Assembly (NCBI GenBank): GCA_946902985.2
Contig: OX336389.2
Location: 131,847,572-131,911,571, forward strand
Direction of reading: 5' to 3'
DNA from: Meconema thalassinum
Lineage: Eukaryota > Arthropoda > Insecta > Orthoptera > Tettigoniidae
DNA length: 64,000 nt
Within the stretch, counting starts at the first letter, position 1; each line of letters begins with the position of its first letter. The notes beneath the pieces were generated by a model, which did not search any database, had not been told where the DNA came from, and saw only the letters and a list, made by a program, of their open reading frames with translations. A program made the translations under genes and the position numbers. Of this stretch, positions 11,101-21,400 are shown piece after piece.

Positions 11101-12555
11101 AGTGCTGATAACCCAGTCGATATTATCTCTCGTGGTTGTTTACCCTCTCAATTGGCAGCTTCCCAGTTGTACTGGCATGGGCCCTCGTGGTTAATCGAAG
11201 ATTCTTCTTCATGGCCTTCTAAACCTCCAGCTACAAACTCCAACTTGCCTGACGCTAAAGTACCTCTATCTATTGATTCGTGTCTTGTTTCCAACGCTTC
11301 TCATCCCTTGCTGTCCCGCTATCCTTCCTTTCATAAATTACTTCTAATCGTCGCCTATCTTCTTAGATGGAAATATCTTGTGGTTGACCAACCTCTTCTC
11401 CCCAAACCACACCTTACCAATCATGAATTGAATCTCGCTACCATTAGGGTTTTACAACTGACACAGCAAGAAGCCTTTTCTTCTGAATTGTCTTTACTTT
11501 CGTCTAAAAGGGATCTTCCCAAATCCATTCGTCTTCGTTCTTTAGCCCCGTTCCTTGATGACCATGGGTTACTCAGGGTAGGTGGAAGGCTCTCGCAATT
11601 TTTGCTCTCTGAGGACAAAAAGCATCCCGTTATTATGCCTTCTAAACACCACGTAAATTCCTTAATTATACGTGACTTTCATTATCGTAATATGCATGTT
11701 GGCACACGCACTCTGCTTTGCCTCCTAATGGAAAAGTATTGGATTATAAATGGAATTCACGAAGTTTCCTCTGTAATTCACAAGTGCATTCCATGTTTCA
11801 AGGCGAAACCTAAAGTCAATACTCAATTAATGAGCGATCTGCCCTCTTTTCGCTCCTCTCCTATACGCCCATTTGCTCTAACTGGTGTGGACTATATGGG
11901 TCCGTTCCAATATCAACGAAATTCCCCTGAAGCTAAACGCAAATTGTTTGGTAAGCTTTATGTTTCTCTCTTTGTTTGCATGGTTACTGGCGCAATCCAT
12001 TTGGAACTAGTAACGAATGCCTCTACTTCTTACTTTTTATCAGCTGTCTCTCGCTTCACTGCTAGGCGTGGTGTTCCTTCAGAGATGTTCTCTGATAACG
12101 CTTCCACTTTTCAGGGCGCAGCTTCCCTGTGGAAGAAAGCTCTCACTTCTTCTCCTGCCATGGAACAAATTTCTAATTTTTCCTACTCAAAGGGTTTCAA
12201 ATGGCGCTTTATACCTCCCTACGCTCCTCATCACGGTGGTAGGTGGGAATCTTGCGTAAAGCTCACTAAACGTCATTTAAGAAAGGTCTTAGGCAATCGC
12301 ATTTTGACTGATGAAGAATTCAATTCACTATCCGTTCTGATTGAAGGTGTTGTTAATTCTCGCCCTATAACTCCTCTTTCCAATGACCCTGATGACCTGC
12401 TTCCACGCACACCTGGTCACTTCCTTATCGGCACTTCTCTTTCTGCCCCTCCTCCTCTTCCCAATTCTTACAGGGATTCTAATTTACCTATCGTTTGGCG
12501 TAAACTTGAAGCCATTCGCAATTCTTTTTGGAAGAGGTGGACCTTGGAATATTGA
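8110..12555 (+). CDS. BEL/Pao Gag-Pol polyprotein, main part (zinc knuckle, protease, RT, RNase H, integrase)
   Basis: In frame with the upstream Gag part; the first ATG after the stop is at 8146. Residues are numbered from 7510. A CX2CX4HX4C knuckle starts at C406. The aspartic protease LLDSAATHDF has its Asp at 500. The reverse transcriptase spans about 770-970, with YVDD at 905-908. RNase H includes ADSSEKAYG (D1083), RLELCAA and LWSDS. An H2C2 zinc-binding region lies near 1380-1440. The integrase catalytic triad is D1461 (GVDYMGP), D1529 (SDNAST) and E1580 (GGRWE). All catalytic residues I expect are present, so this part looks functional at sequence level. The frame ends at a TGA (12553-12555) inside the integrase tail, a second point nonsense change because the same frame continues for another 75 codons. 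Confidence 0.93.
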   Translation, partial: RYGNLRLRIQRHMKALLNLPASQHNDVTSLHTLIDTTQLHVKALSQLDQPTEHWDTFLIHLVVSKGDTATLKAWEIELSTKDDYSYEHLVTFINARCQLLTALANQSEPSSPSSKFELMSIKPKSERLASNTQKPGSSSSKFKSNTTGYQTRSSERRVASSIVLNTQSEPRKCILCKDPHALYLCKSFKEMSVDDRRKLVSQNKHCFNCLAPTHSASNCKSTRLCFHCEKAHHTLLHRHVQARSSTASTSQKSDNANSSNASSYIQNAKSIRSAQVLLSTVQIEVQDNFGNWVRARGLLDSAATHDFVSNSLIRKLRLPVNPTSINVSGINSSKSQAVQFSKLTIRDICHRNNLLKLNCLILNSFGEDTPSHSVHISGINIPSHLRLANPLFNIQNPIDILFSANVFWNCLRKQVRKLSSNVVARDTNFGWIVTGQLPHYSPQPASQCYFANTDLEQFWRLESVDPPNVTSSENEFCEQLFLNTTTRSSDGRFIVQMPRLHNPPKLINSQPKARKALFAIESKFKKEPLVKQQYTDFMDEYESLDHMEVVNKSDDESHPPIETVYLNHHPVWKNPLVKDKIRVVFNGSSPDVNGNSLNDTLYSGPAIQSDLSAILLNFRLFPIAVIADIKQMYRQVLIQPDQRDLQRILWRDEISKPIKVFRLNTVTYGLKPSAFLAIRSLHLLASQDGHLFDSKASEALTTSFYVDDYLQSFPTLEEASFVSLELQALLRNGGFPLHKWNSNSPEFLTQFPIEDVDPSSVEICGNSESIKTLGVHWCTSTDTLVYKVSLAEELPNTKRQILSEIAKIFDPLQFLAPVIVMAKLFMQELWSLKCEWDDTVPLSFLNRWLSFRSNLLDLSLIEIPRNLISSHSNASFFLHVIADSSEKAYGCCAYLVYRGPLNGSSVSNLVCAKSKVAPLKTITLSRLELCAALMAAELVKILREVLKVEFSQIFLWSDSMITLSWIVKNPSHWQTFVANRVFKIQTLSLGCQWRHVPSADNPVDIISRGCLPSQLAASQLYWHGPSWLIEDSSSWPSKPPATNSNLPDAKVPLSIDSCLVSNASHPLLSRYPSFHKLLLIVAYLLRWKYLVVDQPLLPKPHLTNHELNLATIRVLQLTQQEAFSSELSLLSSKRDLPKSIRLRSLAPFLDDHGLLRVGGRLSQFLLSEDKKHPVIMPSKHHVNSLIIRDFHYRNMHVGTRTLLCLLMEKYWIINGIHEVSSVIHKCIPCFKAKPKVNTQLMSDLPSFRSSPIRPFALTGVDYMGPFQYQRNSPEAKRKLFGKLYVSLFVCMVTGAIHLELVTNASTSYFLSAVSRFTARRGVPSEMFSDNASTFQGAASLWKKALTSSPAMEQISNFSYSKGFKWRFIPPYAPHHGGRWESCVKLTKRHLRKVLGNRILTDEEFNSLSVLIEGVVNSRPITPLSNDPDDLLPRTPGHFLIGTSLSAPPPLPNSYRDSNLPIVWRKLEAIRNSFWKRWTLEY

Positions 12556-12783
12556 ACTTCCCTGCAACGGAGACAGAAGTGGTTTCTTTCCAGTCCCGAC
12601 ATTAAAGTGGGGGACTCGGTCTTGGTTAGGGATGTCTCTCCTCCCCTGGTTTGGATTTCTGGTAGAGTGACCGAGTGTTATCCTGGAAGGGATGGGAGAA
12701 TCAGGGTGGCCAAAATATTGACTACTAATGGTCATATCACAAGACCACTGTCTTCAATTGCTTCATTACCTTTAAATGTTTAA
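12556..12783 (+). pseudogene. BEL/Pao polyprotein C-terminal tail (DUF5641-type), cut off by a stop
   Basis: Continuation of the polyprotein frame after the TGA at 12553-12555, ending at TAA 12781-12783. It contains KVGDSVLVRD, GRVTECYPGRDGRIRV and a final RP/LP segment. This is the pattern of the DUF5641 domain that closes BEL/Pao integrases and is thought to bind nucleic acid. Without the stop the full polyprotein would be 1757 codons. Confidence 0.85.
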
Positions 12784-13231
12784 TTGTTTTTCCTGCTCTC
12801 TGTTGGTGTTTCCCTCCCAGTATGGTGTATTCTTTGAATACACGGTATGAGAGAATATAATTTTTAATGCTATTTGCATGTTCATTTTTTCCTTTTTATC
12901 AAACACCAACAGCGATCTTCTAGTTTCTCTTTGGTGGTCATGTCTCTTATGTTCTTTGTGAGTCTGTTCTAGATATATATCTTCCATGACCCACCTAGCG
13001 TCATCTAGCAGCGAATCTCAGAAGTTCCTCAATTCTTCCCTGTACAAGAGGACTTACTTATCAATTTGGCCATCAGATCTCGTCGCCATCGCCAGCTATC
13101 ATCTCTGTGATCAAGAGAACTTCGTCTACCTTTTCACCCACCATGCTGTGCTAGTATCGCCTGCTATCAACTCTTTGAAGACCATTCATCAAGAAGAACT
13201 TTTAGTTTTATAAAGTTGTCTATTCTGTTAT
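12784..13231 (+). other. BEL/Pao 3' untranslated internal region
   Basis: Sequence between the end of the polyprotein and the right LTR. No convincing polypurine tract precedes the putative LTR start. A 75-codon open frame at 12986-13213 has no recognisable domain. The short inverted segments TTGGTGTTT (near 12803) and AAACACCAA (near 12900) could form a hairpin. Confidence 0.5.
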
Positions 13232-15711
13232 GTTCTCCTTTTGTCTCCTACCCCCACTTTTTTTCCTTCCTTGGTCCCTCCGCGCTTCGCTAAGCATGTC
13301 TCACTTGTACGTCGGCAGTTGACTTAGTCAGTCAAGGCTCAACTAGAGCCAGTCTCCTCAAACCAAGAGGCACTCTCTACATTCTACGCCATGTTGGCAC
13401 ATTAAGTTTATACGTCAAAGGGAACTTCACCTTTGCCATGCAACAAAGATAAGTACATACTTCAGGTTTTAACCTCATCTTCATCGGTTTTACTATCTTC
13501 ATGCTTTTAACGACTATTTTATAGGCAGTGTGAGATATTTATTTGTGGCAATAATCATTCTTCGTGGGATTTTCCATGTTGGGCTTCTATCCAATTAAGC
13601 CAACCTTCGTAAAAAGCAGCATTTCTTATGCTTATTAAATGAGAGATCTTCTCACAACGGGGGATATTATAGAATACCCACTGTCTATAAATATTAAGCT
13701 TGTTCCACCGCTGGAGTAACTTTGGCCCTATTCTTCCATTAAGATCGTTCTGGAACTTTCCAGAATCTGCACTTTATCTACAAGTCAAGCCGTCATGTAT
13801 CTTTTACTCACTTGTGGGAATGCCATTTCAAACTAAGGAATCTACCTTATAAATTAATGCTCAATAGCTAAATTTTCTTCCACCGTTGGGATTTTTTCTG
13901 GCGCATTTAATTGTAATCCGCATCTTTCTCAAGTAATAGACTTTCGCCTATCCAGTGCAACCAGTCATTTTTCACAATTGCAATAACTTTCTTTGCCATA
14001 AACTTTTGCGCTACTACAGTGAACTTTTCATCCATTCAACAGACTATAGTGAAAACTAGTGCTTGTTCAACATTTCTACCGCGTCGCGATCGTCCGATTA
14101 CCATAAATAAGGCCATGAACATTTATCCTCAATCCCAATTGATCTTTCCTAAACCCTTTACTAACAAACCATAATAATAAATTTATTACTTTAAGTCTTG
14201 TTTTCAATGAGGTGTCACTCTATAGAAGTGTCCTCCCCTTTTTCTTTTACAACATTAATTAACTTCTGCATAAATACGTGTCTAGAACACGTTTTAAACT
14301 TACATTGTTTCTCCCTTCTAATTAGAGAATACAATTCTTTCAACTCATTAGTGAGTTATTTCTAGGTCTCACGAAAGGGAAATTTGCCCTATTTGTCTCG
14401 TGATTCCTATTTAACCATAGGAAGTCTAGAACCTTCCTTTTGACTTTCTCTTCAGGTTTCACAGTAAGTGACCTGTCCTATTTTGTAACTATTATAAAAG
14501 TAATTCAGCGTAAATATAAGAAGTTATAGGAACTTCTCTTCCATTCTACCTGTTTTCTTTTTTTGTTATTTTCGAAGTTGTAACTTTTTCTAAGATAGGT
14601 ACTTGGGAATTTCTGAAAGTACACACATTGTACTCGATTTAATGTTTAAACTTTAATCACTTCATTTGTCTTTTTTAAATCTTACAAAGATTTTAGTACA
14701 TATATAAGGTTTGAAACCTAAAGAATTGTTAATTGCCTGGAGCAAACTTTAAATGTTACGAGGTCTGCGACCCCAAATTGTTACCAAAAATTGAAACTAT
14801 ATACTTGTCAAATTTATTAGACATTTTTGCATTGTTAAATAAATTCAAACTTTCCTTTTCGACTCATCATTTCTCTAATACAACGGTTAGGCAAGATCCT
14901 GTCTTCCTTGGCTCTTCCTACTCAATGCCATTAAATCTATTGATAGGGCTTTCACCACTCGTTGCATTTGAGCAAGAACTCTTAGTGGTAATCTCGTTAA
15001 AGTTTCTCTTAGCTTTAATAGATAATTCTAACTGGCCAGTAAGGCAAGTACAGCTCGCTACGCCAGCTACCTGCTTGTGGAGATCCTCTCCGATAACTTA
15101 TGGTTGGTTTTCCAAAAGATAAGTGTTTCTCTTTGCCTAAACTTTTAGTCGGCTCCTTGCTGAGTAAAAGCTTAGCCATTTCCAAATACAACTATTGGTT
15201 CACTTACCAAAATTACTCCCCAAGGTATAATTTTTTTTATCACTATCCTTCTTGGAAGCACTTGGTCGCTTTTTCAGGAACTCTATAACTTCGAAAACTG
15301 GAAATACTAAACCTGATTCAAATTATTGGCATTCTTCGAATTACATTGCAAAAACGAATTTCTTTGAACAGACATACAATAAATCTGTTCCTCTCTGTCT
15401 TGCCAGACCATCACCCTTCCACATAGTAGGCATATGCATGCTTGAGAGGGAATACACTAAAGCCACTCTCTTGAAAACCGCCCAAGTCCTAGCTGCGTTT
15501 CCCGTCAGCTTCGACCAGGTCCTTACCCACTTTAGGTATAAGAGAGCGGATTTGCGGTGGCAACCGCCTCTGAGTGCATTTAAAGTTAAATTTATAACTT
15601 TTGTGGGACTCTCCTCCTATTTCTCCATCCTTTTTCTCCAGTCCGAAACCCACCTCCTTTTCTTTATCATCTTCCCTTGGTGGTTAGGTTATTCCTCAGC
15701 CAATAATCTAC
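13232..15711 (+). repeat. Right (3') LTR of the BEL/Pao element
   Basis: Uninterrupted copy of the left LTR. Its start is put at TGTTCTCC, the first TG before the region shared with position 1 of the window. Because the left copy is cut by the window edge, the true start could lie slightly further left. Similarity to the left LTR ends after ATAATCTAC at 15711, where the left copy continues into the internal region and this copy into flanking DNA. Open frames inside (for example at 14733 and 15252) are shared with the left LTR and carry no recognisable domain, so I treat them as non-coding. Confidence 0.88.
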
Positions 15712-16207
15712 CTAGCCCGCGGGCCGTACTTTGCCCATGACTGCCCTAAATAAATCAACAACAACAGCAGATTTGTGAGTAAACGACAGGGTGTCAATAA
15801 ACTCCTTAATATGGCATCCGCACGGAATGTTACAAATGGAAATTTGACTTCAGCTATTTTGGTGTGAACTAGGCTGAAAGTTGGCATTGAATGCAGGTTA
15901 CTGGTTGACAAAGCTTGTCACGGTGGGTGAGTGGTGAACGTGTCGGTCTATTAACCCCAAGCTTGCAGGTTCGCTCCTGGCCGTGGTAAGGGATTTTTGA
16001 AAGGCAGCAAAAATTACGACACCATGTCATACGATGTTGGCATGTCAATGAACCCACTTAAATTCATTAGGCCGTGTTCATAATGCCAAAATTAATCTCG
16101 GGAGTTTCCGCCAACACAAAGTTCCTCATTTCTCTACTAGAAAGCGCTAGGTATAGGAGCTTAGATATCTAACCTCCTTGACTTTCATAGTGCTTCAAGG
16201 AACAACG
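15712..16207. other. Flank of the BEL element with a tRNA-like SINE head near 15917-15990
   Basis: From about 15917 the plus strand reads as a degenerate tRNA-like head with a B-box GGTTCGCTCC and ends near GGCCGTGG. The rest shows no gene. Confidence 0.5.
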
Positions 16208-16222
16208 AAATTCGACATGCAA

Positions 16223-16398
16223 AAGCTAGCAAGCTTGTAGTTTAACGTGACCGTTAATCTCGCGATCATGAGCCACGGGACCTCCTTTTTACGTGGAATC
16301 CGAACCACAGGAAAATCTCACATGCAGTGACCGGGAATCGAACCCGGTCCGCCTTGGTGAGAGGCATACAGCTTGACCGCGACGCAATCACGCCCCCC
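16223..16398 (-). mobile_element. tRNA-headed SINE, family S2
   Basis: Perfect 15-bp target duplication AAATTCGACATGCAA at 16208-16222 and 16399-16413. The minus strand starts GGGGGGCGTGATTGCG, has B-box GGGTTCGATTCCC and ends CTACAAGCTTG. Related copies or pieces: 19480-19632, 24535-24690, 34245-34430 and a worn one near 46130-46285. Confidence 0.88.
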
Positions 16399-16413
16399 AA
16401 ATTCGACATGCAA

Positions 16414-17526
16414 GCTACCCTTTGGGTATCAAATAACAAAGCTTGCACCCGGCACCCGAGGCCATACGATATATATAGCCTACTGGTTGACAATATGGCC
16501 GACATAGTTGCTTGATGTGTTAAAATGTTCTCTCCGCGAAGTCTGTACCCACCGATGGACCCTGTATTGGGAAAATTGCCTCATACAGTAAGACAACTAG
16601 CTACAGGGAAGCACCTGCAAAAGTTCACAGGGGGATCTGTTCAGCCTATGTGCTAATGCACCCCATAATCATATCATGTTTGTCTTTTATGACATTTCAC
16701 ACAACGATGAACTCTCTGTGAGCACGTATATTATCATCAAATGTGGGAGATATATCCAGTCATAACACACTTTCTGCTGCTGTAAATTACAATTAGAACA
16801 TACATGGTGACATTTTCTCTCTTAATCTCTGCACACCATGAAACTTGACATTCATTTCAGTCTAATGTTCACTCGTCCGTGCTTATCTACTGTAATTATT
16901 GACTCAGTGTTAACACAAAACGAAGGAAGGAAGGAAGTCCTGTGAAGAAATATCCGTAGTCAAAGATATAAAAAAGGTAAAGGATCAAGACTGCCAGTGA
17001 CACCTGACGCATCGATAAACCTCCATGTGGAAATCGATATCCCTTCTTGCAAATTGCAGTCATTTATAATCTTTAATAGTAATCTAACATGCCTGCAAGT
17101 CTCTGTGCCACGCATGTCATGGAACGGCAATTCACTACTTTTGAAAGCTACCTTGAAGAAGGACAGGAACAACTTAAATATCCATTTCCATAAGCGTTTG
17201 TTACGTATAATTTGACGGTTTGTGGATGAGGAATCTGATGGACGGGAAATTATATCATGTAGGAATGAGTGATTTGATGCAGTCCCAGAATACCCAGTAA
17301 ATGAGTGTGGGTACTGGGGAAAGTATTTGTCCATCCGTGTACTCGGACAAATTAGAGAGCACAGCACAGTTGTCACACATCAATTGTACATACCTGAGGC
17401 TCACTGACTCTTCTCTACGACTGCGCAACTGGGGCTGCCCGACAAAAACTATGGCGTAAATTGTATATTCGTTATGTTTCTATTAACACACTAATCAGTA
17501 TCGTGACTGTTGAATCCCAGGCTTGA
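16414..17526. other. Unassigned region
   Basis: About 1.1 kb with no recognisable gene or repeat beyond a short GGAAGGAAGGAAG run near 16924. A 138-codon minus-strand frame at 16960-17376 has no domain I recognise and unconvincing composition. Confidence 0.4.
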
Positions 17527-17887
17527 CTGTATGTCTACCCCTTATTACTCCCGTTTCCTACGGGGTCGGGGATGAGATGCGATGAAATTCTACGTGGCTG
17601 ATGTTTTTACGTCCGGATGCCCTTCCAGATGCCAACCACATGAGAGGAGTTAATGAGAGATGATATGAATGAAGATGAATGAAAATGGGTAAGGATGTGG
17701 TAGGAAGTGGCCGTGGCCTGTCAGAAGGTACAGTCCCAGCATTTGCCTGGAGATGAAAATGGGAAACAACGGAAGACCATTTCAAGGACGGCCGAAGGTG
17801 GGGCTCGAACCCACGTCTACAGAGTCAACAGAGAGCTTGGTCCCATGGCCTAGCGCCGCACTTTAGTGAGCGTAGCTACCGCTGTCG
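17527..17887 (-). mobile_element. tRNA-headed SINE, family S3, type A (left outer copy)
   Basis: The minus strand carries the head (GTAGACGTGGGTTCGAGCCC) and a body shared with 27676-27993, 30336-30659 and 62940-63324. Its distal part, beginning GTATGTCTACCCC on the plus strand, matches 62962-63060 but not the 27.7-kb and 30.3-kb copies, so S3 has two distal variants (A and B). It sits at the left edge of the 5.05-kb duplication. Confidence 0.8.
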
Positions 17888-18845
17888 TTTAGGCCTATCC
17901 CTGACTTGACTAATTACTGTCATTCCTTGTAGAGCACAAAACTTTGATGAAATTCCTCCGCCTGTTATGGATTTTGGCCACTGTATTCTGATATTTTCCA
18001 TCTCTGAGGATTCATCCTCAATAGTCCCCTTCTTGATCACTTTTGGACCACCGCGTTTACTGCACCGTGGTATAACTAGTCTAGTGCATCCTTCATAAGA
18101 GCACCGCATTTTTTTTCTGAGTGTGTACTTGATCCAGCGCTACATTTTCTCTTTGAACAGCACCGTAATTGGCTGACATGCAGCCTCATGCCATACACAT
18201 TCATTTGATGTCATTTCTGGCCACCTATTATTTAGATTTCAATAGGAGGTACTAAAAAGATCTACGATCATCACTTGGAATATGCGACCGTGTTCCGCTG
18301 TATCACAGTGGCGGAAAGGAATTGGTGACACTCAGCCACAGCAGGAGTGTGATACAAATGACAACACAAATGGGGTAATGTGACTCTGTACATATCATAA
18401 AATAATGGATAATCAATGCCAGGCTTAATTTTAAGAGTCAAATTTTATATTTTGCCGTGTAAATTAGGGTCATATGTTGCTAAGTTTCAGAACATAGAAT
18501 TAATTTAAATTTGGTTGCACAGTGTTTTAGATAGATGCCTTTAGTTAGCCATCCTAAATTTCATACGCTTTTAAGAGGGGAGTGTAAGGCTTATGCACGA
18601 GCCAGATCCTTTAAGATCCGTGCACTCACCCAAGGATTAAGAAGAGTCTTTGAAAATTGTTGGATTTTATAATTTTTTATATTTTTTTTCCTGCAATTCA
18701 CTTAAAGTTGCAAATGAGGCCATTAAGAGGCATTTTTTTTCGTTATTTCTAAGTTACAATTGGCTTCACAACGTGTGGCTATCTTGTGTATTATGAGTGA
18801 AAAATTACAGTACTCGACCTAAGATGCCATTTACAATTTACTGAT

Positions 18846-19094
18846 ATGTGTTTATTATGGAACATTATAAATGGCAACACAAAGTTTAACATGTTACTTT
18901 CCTACTACCCGCTCCACGTTCGCTCCCGTTCAACTCGTCAGCACGATTTACACCAAATATACTACCTTGCCCACGTCATGAACTGCAGAAATGTTCTACT
19001 GCATTTCCACCGTTTATCTACCCTTACCGGCTCCCTTTCAACATTGACATGTTCTCTTCTCATACAACATTCAAACAAAACATTAGAAGATTAG
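18846..19094 (+). pseudogene. Possible LINE C-terminal fragment, copy 1
   Basis: An 82-codon frame contains YPLHVRSRSTRQHDLHQIYY, then conserved-looking leucine- and threonine-rich sequence and a stop. The TR..DLH pattern resembles the C-terminal tail of some LINE reverse transcriptases, but the match is weak and could be chance. Duplicated at 23899-24147. Confidence 0.3.
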
Positions 19095-19259
19095 TTTTAT
19101 CCTCAATTCTAGACCCCTCCCACTCGTGATCACGAACTAGATCGAATATCCGACGGGACACTTCCAAGGTTTGTCCCGCGCCATCATCACTACCACTTGT
19201 TACTTCTTGTTATTGATATTATTTAAGATTTGTTATACTAATTGTGTATAGTGACACGT

Positions 19260-19480
19260 TGAGGATTGTATCTAATTACTATTTAATTAATTGAATATTA
19301 AAACAAATAATATAAAATAAAATAAAAACTTAAGTGAATAAATTATATAAATATGAATTTAAATTAACAAATAAATAAAATTAAAATTAAATAAATTACA
19401 TTCAATTACAATAAATAATTACAATAAAATAATTGAAATAATCAAAAAAATCAGTACGAAAGAAAGAAGGAAGGAAGATT
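19260..19480. repeat. AT-rich low-complexity tract
   Basis: Almost pure A/T with AAATAAAAT-like units, followed by GAAGGAAGGAAG. Duplicated at 24312-24530. Confidence 0.8.
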
Positions 19481-19632
19481 GTAGTTTTACGTGACCGTGA
19501 ATCTTGTGATTATGAACCACGGGACCTCCTTTTTACGTGGAATCCGAACCACAGGACATGGCATTTCACTTCGAAAATCTCACATGCATTGACCGGGAAT
19601 CGAACCCGGACCGCCTTGGTGAGAGGCATACA
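19480..19632 (-). mobile_element. SINE S2 fragment, copy 1
   Basis: Minus-strand match to 16223-16398 (GACCGGGAATCGAACCCGG on the plus strand), truncated where the tRNA head should begin. Duplicated at 24535-24690. Confidence 0.75.
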
Positions 19633-19649
19633 GACGAAGGAAAGACAGT

Positions 19650-19765
19650 AAGTAAGTAAGTAAGTGAGTAAGTAAATAAGTAAGATGATGAAGATGATAA
19701 TTGTTGTTTTAAAGGGCCTAACATCTTGGTTATCGGGCCCTGTAAGTAAGTAAGTAAGTAAGCAA
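19650..19765. repeat. TAAG microsatellite enclosing a LINE/SINE 3'-tail hairpin
   Basis: AGTAAGTAAG runs on both sides of an inverted copy of the AAGGGGCC...GGCCCCTT 3'-tail motif seen in family W (29800-29870). Duplicated at 24702-24825. Confidence 0.75.
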
Positions 19766-20029
19766 TTAATTAAATAAATAAATTATAAATACACAAATAA
19801 ATTAATAGAAAAGGAAAAGACAAATAAACAAATTAAAAAATAAATAAATAGGTAAGTAGATAAATATATAATAAATAATTACACATTTGTTTGAGACTGA
19901 TTTGTCTTTCACTATCTAATCTAGTCTGTAAGGTTTTGTTTGCCATCTACAGTAGTCACTTCCACGATCCACTATTTAATTTAGTCTTGAGTAAACGTAT
20001 ATATGGATAAATGAACACATGGAGCTAAA

Positions 20030-21400
20030 TGTAGATCGTCATATTTCACGTTTTCCACTCGTAGAGGATGACAGACTTCACTTAGCTGTTGATGAGGCGG
20101 AGCTTGGTCTTTTTAAATATGTTTGTTCCACCAGACTGGATGGAGTTGTATGGATGTGCCTTCAAACATTCTTCTCCGGGCTAGCAAGTACTCTATTCCT
20201 TCATCTTTATTTCCTTTTATGGTTAGCATGGTCTCACACCGGAGTTATCCTATGACATTATTAATCGTATCGACTGGTCTGTGTGAATGAGAGGGTGACG
20301 TAGGAAATATCAGAAGACTACGAATACCAAGTCTTCGTGATAGGATGCTTACAGATGTAGTTCATCCTACAAACATCTGAACCATCGTGACAGCACGTAA
20401 AAAACATCCACGAAGACCAGGTCTTCAGACCTGTCTTTAATAACCCACTGAAGAGCATTCTTTCATCCATATTCTTCATCGCGCAGTCCAGATGTAACAA
20501 GAGCAACGTTGGTGAAAATACTAACCCTAGAATTACCATGCATGGTATCGGTTAGTACAGTATCTCACCAAATTTGTACCCTTCATATCCTGTTTCAATG
20601 CTGCTAATTATCTTCCTCGGATTAAGATATTTTTCAAGTAGCTTCTACATGAGTCTTCAGTTGATTGAATCAAATGCATTCTCGAAGCAAAGAAAGCTGT
20701 AGGAGAGGGTATTTTTCCACACATTGCCCTGTACCATGATCATTCGGAGTGTGTGGACCAGATCCACGCAGCTATGGTGTTGCTAGATGCCTGCTGGATC
20801 TGTGCCTCCAAAGATGCTTTGATCCCATTTAGGATGATTTCTAGACTGCAACTTACTCGGCATTGAAAGCTCCAGTTGTTAGAGTTCGTGTTATCAATTA
20901 TTATCGTCAGAGTAACTTTCGAACTCTTTACCCATTCAACACTCAGTTTCTTATCCCTGCGGATTTTCGTCAGTAAAAGACACAGCAGATTTCCAGTAGT
21001 CTCCGATACCACTTTCAAAATTTCTTGAGATATATTGTATACATCTAGTGTCTTCCCTCCTTCATATGCTTTAGTGACAGCTTGACCTCATCTCGTAATG
21101 TAGTACCCGGGCAAAAACGTGGGTTTCTACCTGCTGTCTCAGCTCAAACCTTAATGTCCAACCTAGAAAGATTTTTGGGATCTCAGTGAAGTCCGTAGAA
21201 CACTGATCCTCTCTTGTCTTGATGTCTCACCTGTATTCCTCTCTACATGCTGGTTCTTACCAAATCCTTCTTTCAGGAGCATATTTGTAAATTTGTGGAA
21301 CTCCTCGGCATCTTCCCCCAGAGGGTCTGATGACCAAGATGTCCAAAGTGCCGATATTGAATTAAAAACAATATTTCCCATGAGCTACCTGCTCTGCTCT
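20030..21400 (-). pseudogene. LINE (RTE-like) endonuclease/reverse transcriptase remnant, copy 1
   Basis: Degenerate minus-strand LINE ORF2. In order: DPLGEDAEEFHKFTNMLLKE (21200-21350), IRRDKKLSVEW (about 20955), FENAFDSIN (RT block A region, near 20680), SPTLLLLHLDCAMKN (near 20500, the loop before the catalytic box) and KTKLRLINS.VKSVILYE (near 20090). Several stops and frameshifts interrupt it. This order matches non-LTR retrotransposons of the RTE/CR1 type; the exact clade is uncertain. Duplicated at about 25088-26455. Confidence 0.65.

Larger units (their letters stand above)
1..15711 (+). mobile_element. BEL/Pao LTR retrotransposon, near full length, left end off window
   Basis: A complete BEL/Pao element except for a few bases beyond the left edge. 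Two copies of one long terminal repeat (1-1022 plus 5785-7241 on the left, about 13232-15711 on the right) enclose a Gag-Pol frame at 7510-12783. Family membership follows from the domain order: Gag-like region, zinc knuckles, aspartic protease, reverse transcriptase with YVDD, RNase H, H2C2 integrase and C-terminal DUF5641-type segment. The left LTR is interrupted by a 4.76-kb piggyBac insertion that the right LTR lacks, so the piggyBac landed after BEL integration. The 5-prime flank is outside the window, so the target-site duplication cannot be read. Confidence 0.93.

Noticed and set aside
16330..16380. tRNA-like sequences with A/B boxes throughout the window
   Set aside because: Each continues into a SINE body, and several have target duplications; none folds as a clean tRNA with a CCA-ready end.
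16960..17376. 138-codon minus-strand frame
   Set aside because: No domain, composition not protein-like, next to SINE sequence.
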